A stretch of DNA of 64,000 nucleotides from PALSA-612 sp963704335 (GTDB lineage: Bacteria > Actinomycetota > Thermoleophilia > Gaiellales > Gaiellaceae): NCBI GenBank assembly GCA_963704335.1, contig OY969889.1:434001-498000 (forward strand), given 5' to 3'. Shown one piece after another: positions 33,939 through 41,233 of the stretch. The position numbers were made by a program, and so were the translations under genes. Every line of letters begins with the position of its first letter. Within the stretch, counting starts at the first letter, position 1. Below the pieces are notes generated by a model. That model searched no databases and was not told the DNA's origin. It saw only the letters and a list, made by a program, of their open reading frames with translations.

Positions 33939-34805
33939 TTAGCAGTCGAGCGCCGCTCGCGCCGCTACGTCGAACGGCGTGAGCTCGACAGGGAGCAGTT
34001 CCCGGATGCGCTCGTCCTTCGCGACGGTCTCGTTTCGCAGACCTTCGATCAGCGGACGGGCGACCGAGGCCTTCACAGGTGTCACGAGATGGAGCCAGTA
34101 CGACGACAGGCGGGGCGTGAGCACGGGGACTTCCACGATCAGCGGCCGTTTGCCGCGCTCGATCCCAACCCGCTCGATCATCTCCCTGTAGGTCATCACG
34201 TCGGGCCCGCCAATGTCGAAGCTCTCCCCGATCGCCTGGGGAAGACCGCAGACACCGGCGAGGTACTCGATGACGTCCACGATGGCGATCGGCTGAGTAC
34301 GCACGCCGACCCAGCGCGGGCACACCATTGCCGGCAGGCGGTCCACGAGCGCGACGATCGTTTCGAAGCCGGCGCTGCCGCAGCCGATGACGATCGCGGC
34401 TCGTAGCGTGGTCAGCGGGACGGCACCAGAGGCGAGCTCCTTCTCGGTCTCGAGTCGACTACGGAGGTGCGTAGACAGCTCAGGAGAATCGTCGCCGAGG
34501 CCGCCCAGGTAGATGAGTTGGCTAAGCCCGGCCCGCCCGGCCTCCTCGGCAACGATCCTGGCCGCGGCGAGATCGCGCTCCTCGAAGTCACGCGTGCCGA
34601 GCGAGTGCACCAGGTAGTAGGCGACGTCGACCCCCTCGAGAGCCCTGCGGACGGACTCTGCGTCGCCGGCGTCGGCCATCAACCAGTTGACTCCGCCGCC
34701 CTCCCGTTCGCCTCGCGACAGCGCGACGACGTCATGCGACCGCGCCAGAGCCGGCAGCAGAGCGGTACCGATGGTGCCGGTCGCGCCGAAGACGGCGACT
34801 TTCAT
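33939..34805 (-). CDS. NAD(P)-binding epimerase-like (atypical SDR) protein
   Basis: The 288-residue protein begins with the dinucleotide motif VAVFGATGTIGTALLP and continues with VAYYLVHSLG, LSQLIYLGGLGDD and PIAIVDVIEYLAGV, as in NmrA/complex-I NDUFA9-like atypical short-chain dehydrogenases. The catalytic Tyr-x3-Lys is not evident, so it may bind rather than turn over substrate. Its ATG overlaps the preceding stop (ATGA). Third gene of the carH operon. Confidence 0.85.
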   Translation of the reverse strand: MKVAVFGATGTIGTALLPALARSHDVVALSRGEREGGGVNWLMADAGDAESVRRALEGVDVAYYLVHSLGTRDFEERDLAAARIVAEEAGRAGLSQLIYLGGLGDDSPELSTHLRSRLETEKELASGAVPLTTLRAAIVIGCGSAGFETIVALVDRLPAMVCPRWVGVRTQPIAIVDVIEYLAGVCGLPQAIGESFDIGGPDVMTYREMIERVGIERGKRPLIVEVPVLTPRLSSYWLHLVTPVKASVARPLIEGLRNETVAKDERIRELLPVELTPFDVAARAALDC

Positions 34806-35242
34806 GGTGCCTGCCGGCCGAGTCGCGCGAAGTGGCGGCGGCTGATCAGCGAATGTAGGCGAGCCTGCACCTGAAAGTAGAGCGTGCCCGCTAGGCGGGG
34901 GACGTATTCCGTCAGCGTCGAGCGCAGAACGACCGGGTCACCGTTGACTTGCTCCAGCGCGAGCGCCCCGCCGGGCCGGCCCACTAGGAGCCCGCCGACG
35001 ATGGGGTACGTGCACGTGACGGATGTGAGGTCGGCGCGGACGGCAGGACGTCCAAGCCTGATGAGGACGGGGCCTCGACCGAATAGGCGAACATCGATAC
35101 GCCCAGCAGTGGCGTCTGCCCGCACAATGCGGCGCGTCGTCGCCTCGACCTCGCGCCAGTAGCTCGCGGCGAGCATCTCCGCCCCGCGCGGCGTCGGCTC
35201 GACGACGGGTCTGCTGGCGGTCGCCGTTTCGACAGACGTCAC
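34802..35242 (-). CDS. Unidentified 146-residue protein of the carH operon
   Basis: The gene starts at GTG 35242, 5 bp after the carH stop, and its end overlaps the next ATG by 4 bp. The protein begins polar (VTSVETATASRPVVEPTPRG), followed by short strands (AGRIDVRLFGRGPVLIRLG, YPIVGGLLVGRPGGALALEQ) and an arginine-rich C-terminus (LHSLISRRHFARLGRQ). The strand pattern is compatible with a small beta-rich binding protein. No family recognised; its position suggests a light-response role with carH. Confidence 0.6.
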   Translation of the reverse strand: MTSVETATASRPVVEPTPRGAEMLAASYWREVEATTRRIVRADATAGRIDVRLFGRGPVLIRLGRPAVRADLTSVTCTYPIVGGLLVGRPGGALALEQVNGDPVVLRSTLTEYVPRLAGTLYFQVQARLHSLISRRHFARLGRQAP

Positions 35243-35247
35243 GGGTT

Positions 35248-36132
35248 TCAGGCAGGCCTCATGGTTGTGGCGGCTACGCGGTCCGCTGCGGCCACCGGGT
35301 CGACCTCGAGGAATGTTGCCCGCGCCTTCTTGGCGAGAGCTTCGCTGGCACCTGGCCCGGCGAGCCACACGTGTGCAATGCCCGCCAGGCGTCGCAACTC
35401 GGCCTCCGACCTCGAGAGCCGGTCGGGCGAGACGGATGAGATCACGATCGCGAGCGGCCCGAGCGAGCGGGCACTCTCGGCAAGCGTTTCGAGTGGCGTG
35501 TCCTGGCCGAGATACGTGATGCGCCAACCTCGGGCGCGCAGGGCGACGCCAAGCGCGATCAGCCCGAGATCGTGCTGCTCGCCCGGAGCGCAGGCAAGGA
35601 GAGCACGCGGGCCGGAGCCGCGATCCCAGCCTCTCGCGAGCCCGAGGAGCCTGCCTCGGATGAGTTGGCTGGCGAAGTGCTCCTGACCCACCGACGCCTC
35701 GCCGCTCGCCCAGCGCTCACCGAGCTCATGCAGGTAGGGCAGCACGAGATCCGTCAGCACAGTATCGGTCGAAAACTCCGCGAGAACGCCGTCGAGCGCG
35801 CTTTGCGCGGCGCCTTCGTCGAAGTCGTCCAGCGCCTGGCGAAGCTCCTGAGCACGGCGCCGCAGGACCGGCTCGTCATCATCGCGAATGCCGCCGTCCC
35901 CCTCCGTCAGCGTGAGGCGGGCAGCCTCTGCAGCGGACATCCCATGCTGCAAGTGCGAGCGCATGAGCGAGACCCGCCGCTCATCAGCCGGTGAGTAGAG
36001 ACGAAAACCGCCGGCAGTCCGAGTTGGATCGAGCAGCCCATACCGGCGTTCCCACGCGCGCAGGAGCTCGGCGCTGACACCCGTTCGTCGGCTCAGTTCT
36101 CCGATCCGGAGCTGCTCGGCCGCGGGTTCCAT
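35248..36132 (-). CDS. carH: CarH/LitR-type B12-dependent photoreceptor repressor (MerR family)
   Basis: The 294-residue protein has a MerR DNA-binding domain (residues 8-75, RIGELSRRTGVSAELLRAWERRYGL), a helical bundle with the CarH light-sensing motif Trp141-x9-Glu151-His152, and a cobalamin domain with Glu185-x-His187-xx-Gly190 (EQHDLG). In known CarH proteins adenosylcobalamin stabilises a DNA-bound tetramer, and light breaks the Co-C bond and releases DNA. All key residues are present. TAGAAT lies 6 nt before the ATG, overlapping the first of a set of 11-bp operator repeats. Confidence 0.93.
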   Translation of the reverse strand: MEPAAEQLRIGELSRRTGVSAELLRAWERRYGLLDPTRTAGGFRLYSPADERRVSLMRSHLQHGMSAAEAARLTLTEGDGGIRDDDEPVLRRRAQELRQALDDFDEGAAQSALDGVLAEFSTDTVLTDLVLPYLHELGERWASGEASVGQEHFASQLIRGRLLGLARGWDRGSGPRALLACAPGEQHDLGLIALGVALRARGWRITYLGQDTPLETLAESARSLGPLAIVISSVSPDRLSRSEAELRRLAGIAHVWLAGPGASEALAKKARATFLEVDPVAAADRVAATTMRPA

Positions 36133-36140
36133 GCCAGCAT

Positions 36141-36211
36141 TCTACAGACAGTGAACAAACTCTTGACAAAGCGACGCAATTACCGTACGATCCCTCGACA
36201 AATGCTGTACA
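36141..36211. promoter_or_regulatory. CarH-type operator with embedded divergent promoters
   Basis: Half sites TCTACA (36141), TGAACA (36152) and TTGACA (36163) repeat in the same orientation every 11 bp. A second group, CGTACG (36184), TCGACA (36195) and TGTACA (36206), has the same spacing. TTGACA at 36163-36168 is also the -35 of a promoter whose TACGAT -10 (36186-36191) is 17 bp downstream, reading into the DUF378 gene. The minus-strand -10 of carH (TAGAAT, 36139-36144) overlaps the first repeat. Known CarH operators are tandem 11-bp repeats over the -35. Confidence 0.8.
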
Positions 36212-36225
36212 GAAAGGAGCAAGCA

Positions 36226-36465
36226 GTGAAGAAGCTCGACATCCTCGCAGCCGTCCTTCTCGTTGTCGGCGGGCTCAACTGGGGTTTGGTTGCCCTGGCC
36301 GAGTTCGATCTCGTGGCGGCGCTCGTTGGCCTCGAATTCGGCGAGACGAACGCGGCCAGCCGTGTGATCTACGGCCTTGTCGGTCTCGCGGCCGTCTATC
36401 AGGTGGTTCAGCAGGGCGCCATCCGGCGCCGCTGGAGCCGTAACCCACAAGTCACAACCGCATAG
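36226..36465 (+). CDS. DUF378 family small membrane protein
   Basis: The 79-residue protein starts at GTG 36226 behind AAAGGAG and has the DUF378 (YuzA-like) pattern: VKKLDILAAVLLVVGGLNWG, AEFDLVAALVG, then SRVIYGLVGLAAVYQV, with two membrane helices and a basic C-terminus. Function unknown. It is the first gene after the CarH-operator promoter and probably derepressed by light together with the FAS1 gene 17 bp downstream. Confidence 0.88.
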   Translation: MKKLDILAAVLLVVGGLNWGLVALAEFDLVAALVGLEFGETNAASRVIYGLVGLAAVYQVVQQGAIRRRWSRNPQVTTA

Positions 36466-36482
36466 TGGAAAGGGAGGGTCAC

Positions 36483-36992
36483 ATGAACAAGCTCATCGCA
36501 GCAATCCTCACCGCCTCCGTTCTCGCGATCGCCGCGTCCGCGGCCGCAGGGACGAGCGTGGCGACTCCGGCCCAGGCGCAGAAGAACATCGTCCAGACCG
36601 CAGTCGCTGCCGGCCAGTTCAAGACGCTCGTCATGCTCGCCAAGCGCGCGGGCCTCGCCGGCACTCTCACCGGCCAGAAGAAGCTGACCGTCTTCGCACC
36701 GACGGACGCCGCCTTCAAGATGGTGCCCGAGGCAACGCTGAACAAGCTGCTCGGCAACCGATCACAGCTTCGCCGGGTATTGCTCTACCACGTCGTCGCG
36801 GGCGACGTGAAGGCGGCCCAGGTGGTCGGGCTCCGCTCGGCCAAGACCGTCGCAGGGCCATCCGTGCGGATCAAGGTCCGCGGCGGGAACGTCTTCCTCA
36901 ACGGCTCCACGCGGGTCGTGAAGACCGACATCGCGGCGTCAAACGGCACGATTCACGTCATCAACAAAGTTCTCCTACCGCCGGCGCCGTAG
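36483..36992 (+). CDS. Secreted fasciclin (FAS1) domain protein
   Basis: The 169-residue protein has a signal peptide (MNKLIAAILTASVLAIAASA) and a single FAS1 domain: NIVQTAVAAGQFKTLVMLAKRAGL, the H1 motif KLTVFAPTDAAFKMVP, LLYHVVAGDV, and the H2 end TDIAASNGTIHVINKVLLP. FAS1 proteins act in adhesion or surface binding. GGGAGGG four bases before ATG 36483 fixes the start. Likely cotranscribed with the DUF378 gene and terminated by the hairpin just downstream. Confidence 0.93.
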   Translation: MNKLIAAILTASVLAIAASAAAGTSVATPAQAQKNIVQTAVAAGQFKTLVMLAKRAGLAGTLTGQKKLTVFAPTDAAFKMVPEATLNKLLGNRSQLRRVLLYHVVAGDVKAAQVVGLRSAKTVAGPSVRIKVRGGNVFLNGSTRVVKTDIAASNGTIHVINKVLLPPAP

Positions 36993-37012
36993 AACCGCGC
37001 TCACCGGTCAGT

Positions 37013-37044
37013 GCCAACGGGCGGCCTTCGGGCCGCCCGTTGGC
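37013..37044 (+). terminator. Strong hairpin terminator
   Basis: A perfect 14-bp stem closed by a UUCG-type tetraloop (TTCG at 37027-37030) lies 20 bp after the FAS1 stop, followed shortly by a short T run (GGTTTT). It ends the light-regulated DUF378-FAS1 unit. Confidence 0.9.
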
Positions 37045-37511
37045 GTCTCAGGTTTTGCAGGCGCAGATCTCGGTCTGCCTGGATCGAAGCCGTTTTATCG
37101 GCTCTCCTGCGCCTCCGTATATCGACCGTCCTCGGTGGAGCTGGTTGCCCCCGAGTTGCCTCCGAAGTTCCGCGGTGCGGAGACGTTGCGCTCGCGCACG
37201 GTCGGGCTCTACTGGAACGGGCGAGCGTTCTAAAGGCTGACCTTACGCCCGCCGGCGACGGCCGGGCCCCGTCTGCTCGCACCGAGACGACCTCCCGGGA
37301 AGGTCCCTTCTCGGCGACGGAGATCAAGCGGGCGCACGGGGCGTCCGATCTACTCTCGCCGCTTCGCCACGCCGATCACGAGAACGGCGATCGCGACGGT
37401 GGCAGCCACGACAGCGTAGAAGCCCTAGGCAGCTGTGGAGAAGCCGACCTGGCCCGAGGCCCACGATTGCGCCCCGTCGCTCAGGGGATAGAGCGTTGGT
37501 TCGATTCGATG
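37045..37511. other. Gene-poor stretch of about 470 bp
   Basis: No complete gene is supported. On the minus strand, 37350-37424 reads a hydrophobic segment GFYAVVAATVAIAVLV followed by a basic end (AKRRE) and a stop, like the last helix of a membrane protein, but an in-frame TAG precedes it. A tRNA-like 5' half lies at 37469-37499. The stretch looks like decayed island DNA. Confidence 0.5.
37469..37499 (+). repeat. tRNA 5'-half-like fragment
   Basis: The 31 bases GCGCCCCGTCGCTCAG then GGGATAGAGCGTTGG resemble the acceptor strand and D arm of tRNA-Arg, including GCTCAG-N-GATAGAGC. No anticodon arm or 3' half follows; GGTTCGATTC comes almost at once. It is probably a degenerate tRNA piece. The opposite strand is open here, so a coding origin is not excluded. 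Confidence 0.45.
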
Positions 37512-38600
37512 TCAGGCCGTCTCGTTGCGCGGCGACCCGGCCACTTGTGGCGACGAGTCCTTCGGGTCACGGCCGAACAGCACGACCTCGACCGTCGTTG
37601 CTGCCACGACCGCCAGGGGAATCGCAAGCAGCACCCCGAACGCGCCGAAGAGAACTCCGGCGGCCGAGACGGAGATAAGAATGATCAGAGGCGACAGACG
37701 AACGACCCTGCCCAGCACCCGTGGGAGGAGGAGGTAGTCCTCCGCGAGCCTGACGGCCAGCACGATCAGGCCGGCGGTCACTCCGAGCTGCCACGACACC
37801 GTGAGGCCGACGCCGACGGCCAGCACCCCCGCGATGAGCGGGCCGATCACCGGGACGATCTCCACGATTCCGGCAAAGACGCCGATCAGGATCCAGTAGG
37901 GCAGTCCGATCGCCCAGAAGGCAAATGACAGGACGCTGCCCACGAGGAGTATGAGGAGGAGTTGGCCGCGCACGAACGCGCCGAGCTTCAGGTCAATCAC
38001 GCGCCAGGTGTCGCGGACGGTCGCCCGCCGCGAGGCAGGAAGAGCCGAGAGGACGAGGCGCTCGACCCGATCTCGTTCGAAGAGCCAGTAGGCGGCGCTG
38101 GCAAAGAGAAAGAAGATGCCGACGATGAGCTCGACGGCCTTCTTCGTCAGCTCCACCGCCGGGCCCACGAGCTCCGAGCCTGTCGGGAGCTCGCTCAGCC
38201 GTCGCTCGAGGCCCTTCAGCAGGTCCTGTTTCAGCCCTTCTGAGCGGGCTGCCTCCTGTGCCACCTCCGTCTTCGCCTCGGGGAACTCCGCAATCGCGTT
38301 CTGCACCTGTGTAACTGCCTGCGGAACGACAAGCCACAGCAGCACGCCGACGACCACGCCCACCGCCGTGTAGTGCACGGCGACCCCCAGTGCCCGCGGC
38401 ACGCCGCGGCGATGTAGAGCTGTGACGCCGGGCCTCATGGCGGACGCGATCACCATGCCGAAGAGGAAGAGGCCGAGGATCAGACGGATCTTCCAGAGCG
38501 CGACGGCGACCACGACGACGCCCAGCGCGACGACCGACACGATGAGCGTTGTCCGCGCCACCTGCGCCGGTGAGCGGGTTGTCAGGGCACGCTCATCCAT
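37512..38600 (-). CDS. AI-2E family transporter / permease (copy 1)
   Basis: The 362-residue membrane protein has the AI-2E/PerM family features: paired N-terminal helices, a long amphipathic soluble segment, then YWLFERDRVERLV, DLKLGAFVRGQLLLILLVG, GIVEIVPVIGPLIAGV and late AEDYLLLPRVLG. Such proteins export small molecules or act in ion transport; the substrate is unknown. ATG 38600 is chosen over a longer upstream frame; it overlaps the upstream paralogue by 8 bp and has GGAGA upstream. Confidence 0.88.
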   Translation of the reverse strand: MDERALTTRSPAQVARTTLIVSVVALGVVVVAVALWKIRLILGLFLFGMVIASAMRPGVTALHRRGVPRALGVAVHYTAVGVVVGVLLWLVVPQAVTQVQNAIAEFPEAKTEVAQEAARSEGLKQDLLKGLERRLSELPTGSELVGPAVELTKKAVELIVGIFFLFASAAYWLFERDRVERLVLSALPASRRATVRDTWRVIDLKLGAFVRGQLLLILLVGSVLSFAFWAIGLPYWILIGVFAGIVEIVPVIGPLIAGVLAVGVGLTVSWQLGVTAGLIVLAVRLAEDYLLLPRVLGRVVRLSPLIILISVSAAGVLFGAFGVLLAIPLAVVAATTVEVVLFGRDPKDSSPQVAGSPRNETA

Positions 38601-39798
38601 CCCGACGTCTCCGTAGGCGCCCGAGCAACGCGCTGCGGCCGCGACGGTCTGCGACCGTGGCATCGGTGCGAACGAGGACCGCCGGTACGGGCTCGTCGGC
38701 CGGATCGATGTCACGGACCAGGATGTCCGCTAGCGTCGACAGCACCGCCGTAATGGGGATAGCAAGTGGCACCCAGAAAGGCCCCAGCAGGAGTGCGACC
38801 GCGGAGACGGCGAGCAGCACGGCGAGCGCCGGCAAGTCAACCGCGCGACCGAACAGGCGGGGGTTGATCACGTAGTCCTGGACGACCCGCAGCCCGTAAA
38901 CGACTCCGGCGGCCGCGAGCGCTGTCTGCCAGGACACCGTCAGACCGACGCCGACGGCCGCCAACCCGGCGATGAGCGGGCCGATTACCGGAACGACCTC
39001 GACGATGCCGGCGAACATGCCGACGAGGAGGAAGTAGGGGAGCCCGATCAGCCAGAAGGCGATACTGAGGATCGTCCCGGTCATCGCCACGAGCAGGAGC
39101 TTCGTCCGGATCACGGCACCGAGCTTCAGGTCGATGAGTAGCCAACCGTCGTGCACCGTCTGGCGTTTGCCCGCCGGGAGGACGCGCAGGATTGCGGTTA
39201 CGAACCGGTCCCGCTCGGTCAGCCAGTACACGGCACAGGCCAGCGTGAAGGCGATCCCAGCGAGCACGGCGAGCGTCTGCAGTGCCGTCGAGAAAGCCGC
39301 TTCGGGGGACGGAACGTCGCGGAGCTCGCGCTCGAGCGACGTGAGGGCACTGCGCCGAAGGGAGTCGAACCACGGCTCGTCGACTGACTGGACCGATTGA
39401 GCCGGAAGGTCGGCCAGGGCGTTCTCGGTCTGCCGGAGCGCTGTCGGAACGAACAGCCAGAGGAGGAACCCGATGACCCCTGCCATCAACGCCACGTGGA
39501 GCGTGATCGCGAGCCATCGCGGCACTCGTCGCCTCGTGAGCGCATCGACACTCGGTCGTATTGCTGCCGCGAGGGTGTAGGAAAGGAATAGCAGCAGGAC
39601 GACTGTTCGGGCCTGCCAGAGGGCGATCGCCGCAACCAACACCCCGACGACCACGGCCGCGGAGACGAGTGCGCTTACGGCAACCTGGGCCTCATCCGCC
39701 GCCGCCGGAGCTTCAGCCGATGGTGAGCCCGCCTGGTCGCGCGCGAGTCGCTGACCGCGCTGTGGCGGCCGTTCCGCTGAGAGGTCTGTGGCCGCCAT
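38593..39798 (-). CDS. AI-2E family transporter / permease (copy 2)
   Basis: The 401-residue paralogue of the next gene shares YWLTERDRFVTAIL, DLKLGAVIRTKLLLVAMTG, GIVEVVPVIGPLIAGLAAVGVGLTVSWQ and VQDYVINPRLFG. The N-terminus (residues 1-35) is hydrophilic and Ala/Gln-rich, a cytoplasmic leader absent from many homologues. The two genes overlap, so they are a tandem duplication expressed together. Start ATG at 39798. Confidence 0.88.
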   Translation of the reverse strand: MAATDLSAERPPQRGQRLARDQAGSPSAEAPAAADEAQVAVSALVSAAVVVGVLVAAIALWQARTVVLLLFLSYTLAAAIRPSVDALTRRRVPRWLAITLHVALMAGVIGFLLWLFVPTALRQTENALADLPAQSVQSVDEPWFDSLRRSALTSLERELRDVPSPEAAFSTALQTLAVLAGIAFTLACAVYWLTERDRFVTAILRVLPAGKRQTVHDGWLLIDLKLGAVIRTKLLLVAMTGTILSIAFWLIGLPYFLLVGMFAGIVEVVPVIGPLIAGLAAVGVGLTVSWQTALAAAGVVYGLRVVQDYVINPRLFGRAVDLPALAVLLAVSAVALLLGPFWVPLAIPITAVLSTLADILVRDIDPADEPVPAVLVRTDATVADRRGRSALLGRLRRRRDG

Positions 39799-40274
39799 GA
39801 GTCTGCCGAGCGGATTCGTTACCCCTCACTCGGCTGCGCCAAACGACGAGAGCGACGAAGGGGCTGCTGGGCTTGGCGGGCGCGACCCACGAATCGAAGG
39901 AGAGTCACCGTCACGCACGTCGTCGCCGACGCGCGTGAGTCAACTATGAGGCGGTGTGCGATGAGGGCGAGAGCGCGGGTCTCATCTAAGCCTGGGAAAC
40001 ACTGCGGAGCGCGCGCCGCGGAAAGGCCGGGAATGCGTCGTGCTCGCTCGCGGCACCCTCAACAGCGCGCTCCTCCAGTTCGTCGACACGGGCGAGAACG
40101 TCATTTGAGTCGTAGTGCCAAACGACGAAAACGACGTCTAGAGAGGTGATCGTTAACGAATGCGACTGCGGGAATGTCGCTGGACGAGAGGGCCACCCGC
40201 TGAGGGCTCAAAGAGTCCTTGATCGGCACCATGCGTTCTGCGGCTGTCGTGCCCCCAAGTACCTTCACCGTGTC
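39799..40274. other. Gene-poor stretch of about 475 bp
   Basis: No supported gene. A minus-strand stop-free frame at 39986-40207 reads protein-like (DVVFVVWHYDSNDVLARVDE) but has no ATG, GTG or TTG start, so it may be a gene remnant. Similar 20-bp strings GCCAAACGACGA followed by CGACG recur at about 39838 and 40117 as direct repeats. Confidence 0.45.
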
Positions 40275-40808
40275 CTATCGCGTGACGGTTCCGGTTAGCG
40301 TCTGGCGAACTGGCGAACTGGGGGTTGGCCCGTATACGGCCTCGCTTTTCCCGCTTCCGCCTAGCCCTTCGAATGCTCCGGTGCCGCTGACGATCGTCCA
40401 CACGCCCTTCTGGGCCTGACCCTCCTGCGGAGCCGGGCTAGCTCCGACCTCCGGCGTGAAACCGATCCTCACGGTGCCGTCCGGGCAGGTGATCTTCATG
40501 TCGATCAGGTACGGCTCCATCTCGGGGTCGAGACTCGCGTGGGACTCCAGGATCGTCCCGCCGACGCAGAACGGCGTGCCCCCGAGCGTGGACCCCGCAA
40601 GAACCGTGCCGGTGGCAATCGGCTCCGAACCCTCCTCCTCGGCGACGATCAGCGTCTCGCGGATCACGATCGACTCGCCGCGTGGCGCAGTGGTCGAGGC
40701 CGCGCTCGTGTTCGCTGCGTCCTTCTCGTCACCGCCGCACGCGCCCAAGAACAGCGCACCGACGAGAACCAGCACACCCACCAGGACCAGCACCACCGCT
40801 CTGCGCAT
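40275..40808 (-). CDS. Putative lipoprotein of unknown function
   Basis: The 177-residue protein starts MRRAVVLVLVGVLVLVGALF with lipobox LGAC (Cys25), then a Ser/Thr/Ala linker. The body is beta-rich (SIVIRETLIVAEEEGSEP, RIGFTPEVGASPAPQ) and ends with a GTGAFEGLGGSGKSEAVYG segment typical of small beta-barrel secreted proteins. GGGAG five bases before ATG 40808 supports the start. It is the last gene before tRNA-Thr inside the putative island. Confidence 0.78.
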   Translation of the reverse strand: MRRAVVLVLVGVLVLVGALFLGACGGDEKDAANTSAASTTAPRGESIVIRETLIVAEEEGSEPIATGTVLAGSTLGGTPFCVGGTILESHASLDPEMEPYLIDMKITCPDGTVRIGFTPEVGASPAPQEGQAQKGVWTIVSGTGAFEGLGGSGKSEAVYGPTPSSPVRQTLTGTVTR

Positions 40809-41136
40809 CACCGCTCCCTCGAAGCTCTGACGAGCACGACCCGCGCCAGTATTCTCTTTTGGTGGAACGTCGGCAAGGGCGCGTTCCTCACCCGGATCTC
40901 CGTGCCCGCGGTGCCACACGCCGCTCATGTGACATTCCCGAACGCTGGCACAGGCGAGCGTCCCCCGGGCCAGGCTTCTACTTCTCCACAGCCTTCTCGA
41001 GTTCGACCTCGAACGCGTCGAGGCGAGTCGCGATGACGCCGTGCGCTCCGTCGAGCAGCGCGCCGTAGCGGCCCCCGACTGCGACCACAGGATCATCGAA
41101 ATGAGAAACCGCGCCTCTTGCAGGGCTTTCTCCAGA
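40809..41136. other. Intergenic stretch of about 330 bp
   Basis: This lies between the lipoprotein start and the tRNA-Thr 3' end. On the minus strand a short frame ending at 40978 reads VVAVGGRYGALLDGAHGVIA and is acidic at its end; it has only a GTG candidate start and no ribosome site. No gene is called. Confidence 0.4.
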
Positions 41137-41209
41137 AGCCGACGCGCGGATTCGAACCGCGGACCCCTTCATTACGAGTGAAGTGCTCTACCAGCTGAGC
41201 TACGTCGGC
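41137..41209 (-). tRNA. tRNA-Thr (anticodon CGT)
   Basis: A complete cloverleaf: acceptor GCCGACG/CGTCGGC, D arm GCTCAGCTGGTAGAGC, anticodon stem CTTCA/TGAAG with loop CTCGTAA (anticodon CGT), and T arm CGCGGTTCGAATCCGCG. The discriminator base is T and no CCA is encoded. Partial copies of its 3' end at 33681 and 32756 suggest use as an integration site. Confidence 0.97.
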
Positions 41210-41233
41210 GTGCTCGAAGGGTAGCGCGCCCCG

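Noticed and set aside
40978..41100. Short minus-strand frame reading VVAVGGRYGALL near tRNA-Thr
   Set aside because: No convincing start or ribosome site; longer versions run into the tRNA gene.
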